The translations under genes were made by a program, and so were the position numbers. Below the pieces are notes generated by a model, which worked only from the letters and a program-made list of their open reading frames with translations, searched no databases and was not told where the DNA came from. DNA of 64,000 nt from Amoebophrya sp. A120 (lineage: Eukaryota > Sar > Dinophyceae > Syndiniales > Amoebophryaceae), in NCBI GenBank assembly GCA_905178155.1, contig CAJINV010000005.1, forward strand, positions 6,803,223-6,867,222, given 5' to 3'. Below are positions 46,701 to 55,900 of the stretch, in pieces. Numbering within the stretch: position 1 is the stretch's first letter; every line of letters starts with the position of its first letter.

Positions 46701-49622
46701 GGGAAGACATGGGGGAAAGGTTGGTGAACATGTTTCTCGAGCGGGTTCCGTGTCTGAACCTCGTGGATCATATCCACAAAAAGAGACCTAGACCTAGTAC
46801 GTACCCCCATGATCCATTTTTTGCGTCACAAGCACCGGCTGTGACGCATGTCCTTCTTGTTATGCGTGACGAATTGCCAAATTGGATGGGGATTATTTGG
46901 GGTCTTTTTTTGTGGATAGATCAGATGGAGGAGTGGATCTTGGGTCAGGTATGAGAGTGCACAACCATCCCTCCTTCTCATTTGTATAGCATGAACAGGA
47001 ATACACACACCAGTACACGTGGAGCCAATGCATGACAAATTTGCGTGCCTAATGTAGTACTGTTTGGGCTTCCGGAATTTATCATGCATACAGTGCCACA
47101 AGGCAGCGACTGGATTTGGGGTTTTGCATGGCAAATGAGGGGGAGGGGGAGCTGTGCACTACCATATCAGGCGGAAATGGACGACATGACCGAGGCGGCG
47201 CTGACAAAGGAGAAGGAGGATGCAGAGGAGAAGGATGCAGCTGAAAGTCATGATGTTGATGACAGCGCTGCGGGTAGTACTACAGCAGAAGAAGATGATG
47301 ATGATGACGATACAACGGACGACGATCACGACAACGTCTTTGTCGCAGAGGAAGAAGATGATGACGATGAGGACCAAAATTTCTCCACTTCTTCCGGCTT
47401 CGTTCAAAAGCGGATGCAAATGGACCGGTTTTTGCGCGGTATCCAAGACGACGTGGTAGGTGGACATCAAAAGCAAGGAGAAGAACACTTCGACGATGTT
47501 GCCGGCCCCAACGACGACGACGACGAAGCGTTTGCGAAGGACATCGTGTCGGTCAAGTTGCTGCGTCGCTTGAATGTGCATGCTGGAACAACTACTGGTC
47601 GTGCTGACCTGCAAGAACACTACAACTTCGATGTCTTTTCCACGAACAACCTGACCCTGCTCGAGACGTCGTCAAGGTCGTACACAGCAGCACTCGCCAC
47701 TGAAACAAGCAAAGTCCAGATGAAACAAAAGATGAATCTGGACACGTTTTTCGCCAAGTTCAACGAGGTCAAAGAGCACATCGTCACTGAAATCGGGAGC
47801 AAACTACCGGAATTTGTCGACAAAGTGTCGGAGCTGGTGAAGAACACCTTCCAGGCCCCGTTGAAAACCTTACTCAGTAACAACATTCTCGCCAGTATGA
47901 TTGCGATGCTTGGGAAGGGCTTTTGCCGCATCGTGGTGATGGCGTTTCAAGCGGCCATGCCCTTTGTCAGCACGGCGGCGACTACCGCGGGTAACGCGAT
48001 GCTTGGGGAAGCCAACATGAAGATGATTACGAGCGCTGCGTCCACGGTGATGCCGTGGCTGATTTCGAATTTCCTGTACGAAGCAACCCCAATCCACAAC
48101 GCGTTGAAAATATGCAATGCAAATATGTCTGGATCTGGAAGAGTGCAACTTGTGATGCTGCATTTGGATGCTGAAAAAAATCTGTATTGCATGAGGAGCG
48201 AGATGAGTCAAATTTGGCTACGCGGAGAGGGCATTTGTCATGCGGGATGCGCATCGATAAGCGCGGAAAAAACCTGTGATGCGAGAGCATACATCACAGA
48301 CGTCATGGATTATGGAAAATGTGCATAACAAACAGACATATTTGCATTCAATAGAAAATGCTCGTTGACAAGCTGCTCGCGGACGAAACGATCAAGGGCA
48401 TTTTTGACGCGGTCGCCGAATTATGAGAGTGCACAACTCCGCCTCCCTCTGATTCGTATTGCATGAGCAGCAATAGAAACACCAGCGCACATGGAGCCTG
48501 CGCATGACAAGCTCATGCGCGTCATGTAGTACTGTTTAGGCTTTCAGAATCTGTCATGCATAATAGTAACGCAAGGGAGCACTTGGATACTCATGGGATT
48601 TTGCATGAGAAATGAGAACGAGGGGGAGTTGTGCACTGTTATACGAAGTGATGAAGCAGCTGAAGGGCATTGGCGCGTTTTCCCTGTTCACCGACGCGTT
48701 AGAAGAGGCTTGGAACTCGATTAAGTCGAAACTGACCGGGGCAGATTTGCCGAGCGAAGAAGTGACAAATGAGGTCGAGGCGGAACACGAAAATGCGCTG
48801 AGTGCCCTGATATAAAGTGCAAAAGTATCGTACTAGTAGTAGTAGAAACAAGTAGCATGAGAAGTTTTCATCTGAGCGTGAGCAGACATGAGTTTGGTAT
48901 ATGCGGATTTACCTCATTCAACAAGAAGGAGATCGAGATTAAGATTTGCATTTGTAATGCATGATTTCGATTGAGTACGTGTACGACGAGTGCGATACTT
49001 TTGCCATGCATACCTGACCTTCACCAAAGAAGACCTAATCGAGGAGGAGCTCGCGACCGAGTGCCCCAGCGGCTACGAGCCGCTGGCGGATTCCGACGAG
49101 TGCGTTATCAAATGCAAAGAAATATGTCTTGGTCTGGAAATTTGTGATGCTGGGTGGCGTATCATGAGGAGGCCACAAGTGGGCTGGCCCAGCATGACAA
49201 GTTTCTGAGCTTCTTTGGTGTTGCCTATTCTGCATGGCAAACTGCGTCTCTGCATGACAGAAGAGTGGGGCTCTTGGGTAACGAGCATGACAGATTTCAG
49301 AGTCATGCCAGACAAGCATGACAAACTTGCATTCTTCCAGACCCAGACATATTTGCATTTGATATGCGTGGCGGCGATGCGACTGCTCTACCCCCCGGAC
49401 CTGACGCTCGCGGAGTCGGAGCGGAAACCGTGGAACCAAGTGGGTTTGAGCAAAGCGGAGAAAATTGCCGTCATCAGCGAGAGAAACGTGCCTCTCGGGT
49501 GCTTGAAAAAGTGGGACATGGTGAAGCGTAGCTACACGCTGGAGTACAATCGAGAGGCGGAGGATGATGTCGCCGCGGGAAGGCATTTGCAGAAAGTGAA
49601 TCTGATTTGTGTCAGGGTTTAA
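37749..49622 (+). CDS. 1867-residue secreted-type acidic repeat-unit protein, copy 1; every intron is an introner
   Basis: 22 exons: 37749-38618, 38769-39251, 39480-39536, 39692-39928, 40197-40466, 41806-41858, 42089-42152, 42314-42543, 42812-42898, 43206-43386, 43647-43679, 44218-44806, 44961-45030, 45391-45452, 45714-46318, 46589-46770, 46924-46949, 47172-48110, 48359-48421, 48649-48810, 49018-49105, 49370-49622. N-terminal signal peptide likely (SAILSCAALLAAAF). Several amphipathic-helix segments alternate with acidic D/E runs; a Thr/Pro-rich mucin-like tract lies near residues 970-995 (TTTTTPTTTTTRKPTTTTPK) after a Lys-rich segment. Near the C-terminus CPSGYEPLADSDEC resembles short extracellular Cys motifs. 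No known family recognised. None of the 21 introns is a plain GT-AG intron. Confidence 0.87.
38619..38763. mobile_element. Introner element, family A, 145 bp (shared by both copies)
   Basis: Perfect TSD TCATT (38614-38618, 38764-38768). Identical to 53864-54008. Joins KLVELVI to GGDKVDML. Confidence 0.95.
39252..39474. mobile_element. Introner element, family D, 223 bp (shared)
   Basis: TATGAGAGTGCACAACTCC...AGTTGTGCACTTTCATA. Flanks CAACC and TCACC (degraded TSD). The counterpart at 54497 differs at many bases although the upstream 3.5 kb is nearly identical. Confidence 0.9.
39537..39686. mobile_element. Introner element, family A, 150 bp (copy 1 only)
   Basis: Perfect TSD GAAAG (39532-39536, 39687-39691). 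The paralog has the uninterrupted site GGGAAAGCCC at about 55101. Confidence 0.96.
39929..40191. mobile_element. Introner element, family B, 263 bp (shared)
   Basis: TATGCATTGCAAATATGTCT...GACATACTTGCAATGCATA; perfect TSD GGGAT (39924-39928, 40192-40196). Counterpart at 55346. Reverse of the subfamily at 4696. Confidence 0.95.
40467..41800. mobile_element. Introner-like element, family K, 1334 bp, GC-rich (copy 1 only)
   Basis: Termini TTACAAACGGCG...CGCCGTTTGTAA, with matching subterminal stretches (ACGAGACC..GGACGAAGCC). Perfect TSD CGACG (40462-40466, 41801-41805). Inside, about ten copies of CCAAAACGA(A/G)G on the left face the inverse CTTCGTTTTGGCC on the right; longer inverted arms lie near 40733-40765 and 41508-41540. 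The paralog reads straight through (about 55890). It has stops and its length is not a multiple of three, so it must be spliced or the gene is broken. No transposase frame recognised. Confidence 0.9.
41859..42083. mobile_element. Introner element, family D, 225 bp (copy 1 only)
   Basis: TATGACAGTGCACAACTCCC...TTCTTTCATA; perfect TSD AACGC (41854-41858, 42084-42088). Empty site AAAAACGCCCAAG in the paralog near 55942. Confidence 0.96.
42153..42308. mobile_element. Introner element, family A, 156 bp (copy 1 only)
   Basis: Perfect TSD AAATT (42148-42152, 42309-42313). The paralog reads GTGGAAATTACCGAC at about 56001 without insertion. Confidence 0.96.
42544..42806. mobile_element. Introner element, family I, 263 bp (copy 1 only)
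   Basis: Imperfect inverted ends (TATAACCTGCTCAGG..ACAATCTCAA; inverse TTGAGATTGT..CTGAGCGCCGGGTCATA). Perfect TSD TCGCT (42539-42543, 42807-42811). Empty site CTGTCGCTGCTCGG in the paralog near 56559. The only member here. Confidence 0.93.
42899..43200. mobile_element. Introner element, family E, 302 bp (copy 1 only)
   Basis: TATCAAAGGGAAAAATCCCC, inverse GGGGAATTTTTCCTCGCGATA. Perfect TSD TTAGT (42894-42898, 43201-43205). The paralog has uninterrupted GTTGGTGTCC near 56645. Confidence 0.95.
43387..43641. mobile_element. Introner element, family B, 255 bp (copy 1 only)
   Basis: TSD TCCCG/TCCCA (43382-43386, 43642-43646). The paralog reads CTCCCCTCGGCACTG near 56826. Same subfamily as 49106 but in opposite orientation. 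Confidence 0.94.
43680..44212. mobile_element. Introner element, family A, reverse, 533 bp including a nested transposon (copy 1 only)
   Basis: TATGAACTGCAAAAGTATCG...ACTTTTGCACAGGATA; perfect TSD TCACC (43675-43679, 44213-44217). Without the 388-bp nest and its duplicated TTA it would be a 142-bp A element. Empty site GGGGTCACCGAATCC in the paralog near 56861. Confidence 0.95.
43719..44106. mobile_element. Nested non-introner transposon, 388 bp
   Basis: Termini GAGCGGGGTAACAAAAT / ATTTTGTTACCCCGCTC inside a family A element, splitting its GCATTACAAATTT motif with a 3-bp duplication TTA (43716-43718, 44107-44109). The interior is GC-rich with repeated palindromic GACCTCTTGTCC / GGACAAGAGGTC units. 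TSD length, composition and ends differ from the introners, so a different transposase is implied. No ORF of its own. Confidence 0.92.
44807..44958. mobile_element. Introner element, family A, reverse, 152 bp (shared)
   Basis: TATGAACTGCAAAAGTATCG...TTTTGCACAGGATA; flanks TGTTG and TGATG. The counterpart at 57424 has a perfect TGATG duplication, so the flank of copy 1 changed later. Confidence 0.93.
45031..45385. mobile_element. Introner element, family G, 355 bp (shared, enlarged)
   Basis: TATGCAAGAAAAAAACTGTG...CAGTTTTTCTCCTGGATA; perfect TSD CAGTC (45026-45030, 45386-45390). About 140-160 bp longer than its counterpart at 57645 because of an extra stretch bounded by TGTGATGCAGAAAATGCAAA (near 45063 and 45220). 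Confidence 0.92.
45453..45708. mobile_element. Introner element, family B, 256 bp (copy 1 only)
   Basis: Perfect TSD AACCG (45448-45452, 45709-45713); the paralog reads GAAACCGTGAACAAAG near 57945. Close relative of the B element at 20471. Confidence 0.95.
46319..46583. mobile_element. Introner element, family B, 265 bp (shared)
   Basis: TATCGACTGCAAATATGTCT...ATATTTGCATTTGATA; perfect TSD CAGTC (46314-46318, 46584-46588). Identical to 59056-59320. Confidence 0.94.
46771..46918. mobile_element. Introner element, family J, 148 bp (shared)
   Basis: TATCCACAAAAAGAGACC and inverse GGTCTTTTTTTGTGGATA; perfect TSD GATCA (46766-46770, 46919-46923). The inner CACAAGCACCGGCTGTGACG is near-palindromic. 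Excision joins LNLVD to QMEEWILGQ. Confidence 0.92.
46950..47166. mobile_element. Introner element, family D, 217 bp (shared)
   Basis: TATGAGAGTGCACAACCATC...GAGCTGTGCACTACCATA; perfect TSD TCAGG (46945-46949, 47167-47171), which permits GT-AG borders. A 26-bp exon separates it from family J. Confidence 0.94.
48111..48353. mobile_element. Introner element, family B, 243 bp (shared)
   Basis: TATGCAATGCAAATATGTCT...GACATATTTGCATTCAATA; perfect TSD GAAAA (48106-48110, 48354-48358). Joins HNALK to MLVDKLLADE. Confidence 0.93.
48422..48643. mobile_element. Introner element, family D, 222 bp (shared)
   Basis: TATGAGAGTGCACAACTCC...AGTTGTGCACTGTTATA; TSD CGAAT/CGAAG (one mismatch). Confidence 0.92.
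48811..49012. mobile_element. Introner element, family A, reverse, 202 bp (shared)
   Basis: TATAAAGTGCAAAAGTATCG...CGATACTTTTGCCATGCATA; perfect TSD CCTGA (48806-48810, 49013-49017). The interior is longer and diverged. Confidence 0.93.
49106..49364. mobile_element. Introner element, family B, 259 bp (copy 1 only)
   Basis: TATCAAATGCAAAGAAATAT...ACATATTTGCATTTGATA; perfect TSD TGCGT (49101-49105, 49365-49369). The paralog reads GAGTGCGTGGCGGCG near 61835. Interior is the reverse complement of 43387. Confidence 0.96.
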
Positions 49623-50729
49623 AGATCATCATGACGCTCGCGATTAAGAAGCATTATTTTCTCTCACTCAAGAACGAGAACTACATTGTACATTCAGATT
49701 CAAGAAGTGGGGTTTGTTTCCTAGTTTTCAGAAGTTTTATTGCATCCGCTGTTTTGAGTTTATCCTCATTTTTTGTAAAAGATGGAGAAGTATCAGAATC
49801 AGTATCAACATAAAGTTATTTGCGTCTCGCTTTCGGATTTTTGATCAATATGAACAGCTTGCTACTTAAGTACATGATTTTCAGTTTCAACAAAATACCA
49901 CATTTTTGTATTGTTCATTCATCACTTATTTTCGAGGCTAGCAAGAATTACACCGCATCTTCATTTTTAAGATTTTCTGTTGTAACAGTTGCAGTTGGGT
50001 TTGCTTTTCACATGATGCACAACGTACTAATCTTCGCTTTATTTCAGACAAGCTTTTTTGGGAAACAAAAACAATTCGTACATATCAACTTTCACATAAA
50101 ACATTTTAGCACGAAGAAGCGACGTAGCCGCGAGCCCACCGCTGGTTATTCGTGAGTGCCGCCGTCACGGAGGCCACGCCAGCAGTTTCTGTTGAAACGA
50201 GAAGAATAGAGAGAAGCAGTTCTCTTTGCACAGCATCATGCGAGCGGATTGGCATTCTGATTTTCTTTTTGGTTTTTCTAGATTTTTCATTTCTACTTGA
50301 GAGGATTTTTATCGAACGGAGCGTTCTTTGCACTACTCAGTGAGAGATGAATTGAGGGACAACTGCTCCCACATGGAGTGGGTCACTTAGCAGGGCGACG
50401 TTAATATCATGAGGAAGGCATGCGCATGCAGATTCATCTCATGCCGCATCAAAAATAGAACTACACCATGTAGGCGCCAACCGGAGGCGCAAAAAAACAT
50501 CTACACGTTGTAGGAGCCACTTACACCGACGGAGGACCCCGCGGAGCGAGACCCTACCCCAAGAATACTAGAAAGGCGGGACTAGTAGAACCACTTTCCT
50601 GCTGAACGAGACGAGGACAACGAACCACAACCACGACGAGGGCCTTCTCTACTTCCGCCGTGGTGGTACTTACTAGATCAGTGTAGAAGTTCTTGACTTC
50701 TGCTGCGCCACCGGCTACAACGACCAAAA
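49623..50729. other. 3' flank of copy 1, then intergenic sequence up to the kinesin start
   Basis: 49623-50340 is a diverged match to 62496-63235, with substitutions and indels every few tens of bases. After about 50395 the two flanks differ completely. No gene or introner seen. Confidence 0.6.
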
Positions 50730-51254
50730 ATGTCTGCGGCTGCGGAAAACGTGCAAGTGGTCGTCCGGCTCCGGCCGGACGAAGAAAATTACGCCGACGG
50801 CTACGACCCCAGCATCTACCACTTCGAGATCGACAAACCGCACGTGTTGACCATCAGAGATCCCCTCTCCAAAGGCAGATCGGACCACACGTTTGTGTAC
50901 AGGGGCTTGAAAAAGGAGGAGGCCGCGGCCCAAAGCATCGCCAATCGGACCAAGTTCGCGGCAATGCACTTCACACTGACGCTGGTCGACTGGAAGGACC
51001 TTGCGAACGCGGGGTTCGACATTCGGTCCTGGACAAACGCAGATTTCGATTTTGACCGTCGTCGTCGTGGAGGTCATAGTTCCAACGCGAGGTGGGACGA
51101 TGAAACAGGTGGCGTTCATCGTGGTAAAAAAATTTTCGACGGCTGGACCGTGATCGGAAGTGACGAATACGACTATGATCAGCGTAGAAGGAATTTACCG
51201 CACGGGCCGAGGTTGTATTTCCGTCTCGTCTTCAAACCGCCGGCCGGCAACTAG
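50730..51254 (+). CDS. In-frame chimera: kinesin motor N-terminus fused to the tail of the 31774 gene
   Basis: 174 residues. Residues 1-59 begin MSAAAENVQVVVRLRPDEEN, the first strand of a kinesin motor domain (NVQVVVRLRP). From residue 60 (LKKEEAAAQ) the protein and DNA equal the last 115 codons of the 31774 gene (35662-36009). The homology starts at 50905/35660 and the frame is kept. The motor lacks P-loop, switches and the rest, so it cannot be a motor. Either a duplication breakpoint product or an assembly join; expression unknown. Confidence 0.6.
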   Translation: MSAAAENVQVVVRLRPDEENYADGYDPSIYHFEIDKPHVLTIRDPLSKGRSDHTFVYRGLKKEEAAAQSIANRTKFAAMHFTLTLVDWKDLANAGFDIRSWTNADFDFDRRRRGGHSSNARWDDETGGVHRGKKIFDGWTVIGSDEYDYDQRRRNLPHGPRLYFRLVFKPPAGN

Positions 51255-52993
51255 TCGAGCCTCGTTCATAATATTAGCACCTGGGAAGATCGCAGGAGCA
51301 AATTTTTTGAAGGACGGTGATCTAGCGAAAGTGATTAGCAGATAGTATCGTGTTCAGAACTTGAATTTTTACAGAAGAAAAAGCAAGAACTCACTCCTTG
51401 TTGTATTATCTATCATGTTTTGCAGAAAGAACTCACTCGGCGCACGAGCGCCAGCTTGTACAAGTAGCTCTTTCTGCTTCCTGCGGAGATCTTAGGAAGT
51501 CCTGCAGAGATGTAGTTTTTTTCAATTTACCATATTGTTAACTCTTCTTTTGAACAACTACTATCTTCATCTTGCCGCCGAGCGGCATTCGCTTTCACGA
51601 TTATGCTATGGCCCTGACGGAAAGGACTATCAGAGGGAAGTGTGCTGCTGCAGAACATGCCCGGAGAGGGGCTTCATCGTGTGCACAGCGTGCAGTAGGC
51701 TCGTAGAACTCATTTATAATGAAATAGCACTAAAGCAGGTAATATGCAAGAAGTACTTCATTTTTGGATCGAAAAGATTCCTCTAAAGCCAGCCCTTAGA
51801 GAGACTTGACTGAAAATTATTCAAGAAACAAGGACATTCGAACTAAAAAGATCTAGTCTGACATGCGAAATATCATGTACAATGAACGCCTTTTTTTTTG
51901 TATGATGAAAGAAAGTCTGCCGCGTTTTTTTCGTTTTCGGCAAGACCGATGCACGTAGTACTACGTACCTCAAAGAAGCGCAGCTGACAATCTAGGTGAA
52001 GCAAGAGCTGCAGAAGCAAAAAAAAATGTCATAACAGACCGTGATATTCACGAAAGAGTTATTCTCGTCTATACCGTCATTCTCATTCATTAAATTTCAA
52101 GTAATCTTCACGGAGGTTCGCGTTTACCTCGTGAACAACGGATGACGAAAGAGATTGTTGACGAACTGCAATTTTTGCATTCAGTCAAGAACCATTAAGC
52201 AATGGCTGTACAATGCTATCGTGGTGTGCAATACAAGAAATCGCTCGTAAGTCTTGAAGTTGTCAAGAATTATCGTGGGAAATGCCTGTCGTATACAAGA
52301 ACGACGTCCGTGATTTATGCTGAGATTTTTAGGATCCTAGGCTGTCTTGTTTTCCATGTGGTCGTGGCGGTCGTGACTCTGACTACTGTACATCCATTCC
52401 AATGCGGAAGCTGCTCGTCCCGTCTGTCGGTCCCAAGTCAATTTCATCGTAGGTCCTCTCGTAGGTGTGATCTGGTATTGTCTGCTCCACCGTCGTCAAA
52501 ACTTTCCTTGTCGTGCTGGTCCAGTAGTACAATCTTTTCCATAAATCGTGGCTCCGTAGTACGTATCTATAGATACCGGTTTTCAAGAACACTTTGGTGA
52601 AAGCGAAAAAAGTGGAAGCATGTCATCTTCTCTATCTTCGTGGAATCTATTTCGTTTTCGTGAAGTAACATTGGTGCGGCCAGTCGTTTTACTTAATCCG
52701 CGGCACTACATCAACTACAACAACTCGTAGGCTTCAATTGTTGTATCTGCCTTTGCTATAAATCTAAATGAGTCGTGCTGTAAGAACTGAAAACATCTTA
52801 AGCAGGTTTTTTTTTCGAATGGGGACGAACAGGGTAGTTGTGCGCAGTTTTTTTCTTTTGTAATCTAGGAAACACTTTTTCAAACCAGAAATCAAATCCG
52901 ACGTGTCGCGTTGTACCGCCCAACTTCGTCAGCACAACACTGCCATCATCTACTTTCGAATCTTCAGAGAGTCCCTGCTGACACAGAAACAAG

Positions 52994-55900
52994 ATGACGA
53001 AGTTTATCATGTGTAAAAATTCCGCTATCCTCTCGTGCGCAGCTCTCCTGGCCGCTGCTTTCCAGGTGGAGCAACAAGTAAGTCCTGTCGTAGGCCTCGG
53101 CACAGTGAAGCAGCAATCCCTTCTCCGCCGCCGCGGGAACAGCAGGAGAACGAAAAAGGAGGTAGAAAACAAGCATGTAGATGCTGCAAGAACTTTATCT
53201 TCCGAAGAGGGAGCGAGGGCGGATGGTACAGAAGGAACATCACTTTCATTCCCCCGGGCGAGCAACTTGTTGCAGAAGAAAGCGACTGTGTCGGCGCAGC
53301 ACAACGCTGGGCTGCTGACCAAAGGGCCGCTCACATTGGTCCGAGACGAGGAAGAGGACCTTGGTGTTTCTCATGCTGTCCAACACGCACAAGAGGTGGA
53401 CGGTGCAGCAGATCGAAAGGTGGGCACGGGCACGGCGGAGAAATTGAATTGGGAGGACAAAGACACCGATCTGAAAGCGGTTGTTCGCAACACCACCGAT
53501 GTTCATGACGGAGATCTCGTGTCCTCCTTTTCGTCTACAACGATGGAGACCTCCGCGAAACTACAGGAGAAGAAAAGCCAGATGTTGACCACGACGACGG
53601 CGAGAAAAAACCAACTCGGCTTCCACATGTACTCCCAGCGGTTTCAAAATCGCATGCGACTCTCCTTTTCCCTCAACCTGTTCGAAAACGGGATTGAGGG
53701 GGTGGCGGAGAGGATGGGGAACGTGGCGCGGATGTTCACTGACCCAGGGGAAGCGATCAACGAGATGAAAGAGTACGTCTTTCAACAACTGGAGAAAGTG
53801 GCGAAGCAGGTGTCTGAAATGGGGTTTTCCAACCTGATTTGGAAGTTGGTCGAGTTGGTCATTTATCCTGTGCAAAAGTATCGTACTCGTATTGCAATCG
53901 TGCATTACAATTTTTTTTCTCAACGTAAATCCGCATTACAAATTTCATTTCTCATGCTGAGCTAATTTGTAATGCATTTATACGAATACGATACTTTTGC
54001 AATGCATATCATTGGCGGCGATAAAGTCGACATGCTGAAGCCGTTTCTAGTGCAGTGTGCGGATAAATTTCGCACTCTGTTGAGTCAGATCATGGGCAGT
54101 ACCACGTCGCAGGCGCTGGATGGGTTGATGGCAGGTGGAACTAGTACATCTGGAACAAGTACTACGGAAGACGAGGAAATGGAAAATGAAGACGGCAGCA
54201 GTAGTACAAGCTCTAGCAGTTCCTCTTTTGCACAAAAAAGTAGAAAGACGACCACGAGCAGCAAAATGCGTTTTTTCAAGGCGAAATTGTTATCTTCCGG
54301 AAACAACGTCAACGACAAAATTATGCAGAACAAGGTCGCCCCTTCGGAGGTTTCCGGCGCGTTTTCGTCGCTTTTCAAGATGGAGCTGTTCACGGCGGAT
54401 GGCTTCTTGAAAGCGTTCAAGGATCTGGTAAGTCACGTGAAGGAAATGATCAAAAGCCAGTTCATGCCGGACGTTTTTACCGCGTCCCTCACAACCTATG
54501 AGAGTGCACAACCCCCCCTCCCCCTCATTCGCATTGCATGAGCAGCAATACAAATACCAGCACACGTGGAGCCTGCGCATGACAAATTCATGCGCCTAGT
54601 CGTGTAGCACTGTTTGGACTTCCTGAATCTGTCATGCAAAGAAACAAGGCCGCAGGGAAGCCCTTGGATTTGGGCTTTTGCATGACAAATGAGGGGGAGG
54701 GGGAGTTGTGCACTTTCATATCATCTTTCTGCATTCCATCGGCGAAATGGTCACGGAGTTTATCATATCAAAAGAAAAAATCCCCCCTCCCCATATCAAA
54801 ACGAGGTTTCTGATGCTGGATTTGGGTACACAAATCAGATTTATCTTGCTGGAGAGGACTGCAGGCCCATACCAAGACTGAGTAGAGATGTTTTGGGCTA
54901 GGCGCTGAGCATGGCAAACGTCTAGTCTGTAGGGCCACCAGCATCACAAACCGCCTGCAGAATGCGGCGGAGACTGTGCAGCTGCGTTCTTGCAAGACAG
55001 AGACGATTTGAGGTCGCAAATCAGCATTGCAAATTTTCTGAGATCTACCTTTTCGATATGGGGAGGGGGGATTTTCCCTTACGATATATCACCGAGAACA
55101 TGGGAAAGCCCTTTGACACCATTGTCGCTGCGGGGAAGAAGTTACAGTCGGACTTCAACAATTTCGTCGGGGGCTTACAAGACGGACTCGACCATGTGGG
55201 GGAGCAGTTCGAGGACTTCGCGGACAACGTCGGCAATGCCGCAAAGGACGTCGGCAACCGCATGACAGACGCAGCGAACGATGTGAAGAGTGGCTTCAAA
55301 GACGCGGCCAGTGCCATGAAAGACAGCATGCAGGAGGGCTGGGATTATGCATTGCAAATATGTCTGGGTCTGGGAGATTGCGAGATTTGTCATGCTAGTG
55401 TAGCATGACTGTGAACTTTCTTTGTATTACGCGGCCGCAAAGACGAGCTCTTCTTGCCTGTCATGCCAAAACGCAGTTTGTCATGCGGAGTACTACGCAA
55501 CTCAGAACCACGGAATAAAAACTTGTCATGCTCGGCAGCGCATTAGAGTGTGCTCACTATTTCCTTCCTTGCATCACAAGTTTCCAGACCCAGACATACT
55601 TGCAATGCATAGGGATCGCCTCTCCTGGTCTCGACGACGTGGCAGATCCAGTTTTCTGCTACGAGGGATGAAAAGTTTTGCTGCTTTTGATACGGTAGTT
55701 CTGGAGCACCCTGAAACCGTGATGTCTGGCGCTTCTTCTCCCCTCGACGATCTCGAAGATGGCAACGACGACGACGACCAAGGAGCTTCATTTTTCGAGC
55801 GAAAAGTGAAACATTTCGAGGCAAGATACCTCGCCGCGATGAACAGCACTACATCTTCAGTTCTTGCTGGTGCGGCTTCCCCTACAACTTCTATCAGCAA

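Larger units (their letters stand above)
35661..49622 (+). repeat. Tandem segmental duplication, unit 1
   Basis: Homologous to 50906-62495. Offset 15245 at the 5' end, 12737 at the 3' end; the difference comes mainly from introner gains. About 35661-39240 and 46150-49005 are almost identical to their partners (few single-base differences, for example near 36292 and 39062), while 39250-46100 and the 3' flank are visibly diverged. Confidence 0.93.

Noticed and set aside
50730-50905. A functional kinesin gene
   Set aside because: Only the first 59 codons of a motor domain are present; no nucleotide-binding loop or switch regions follow before the sequence changes to the duplicated tail.
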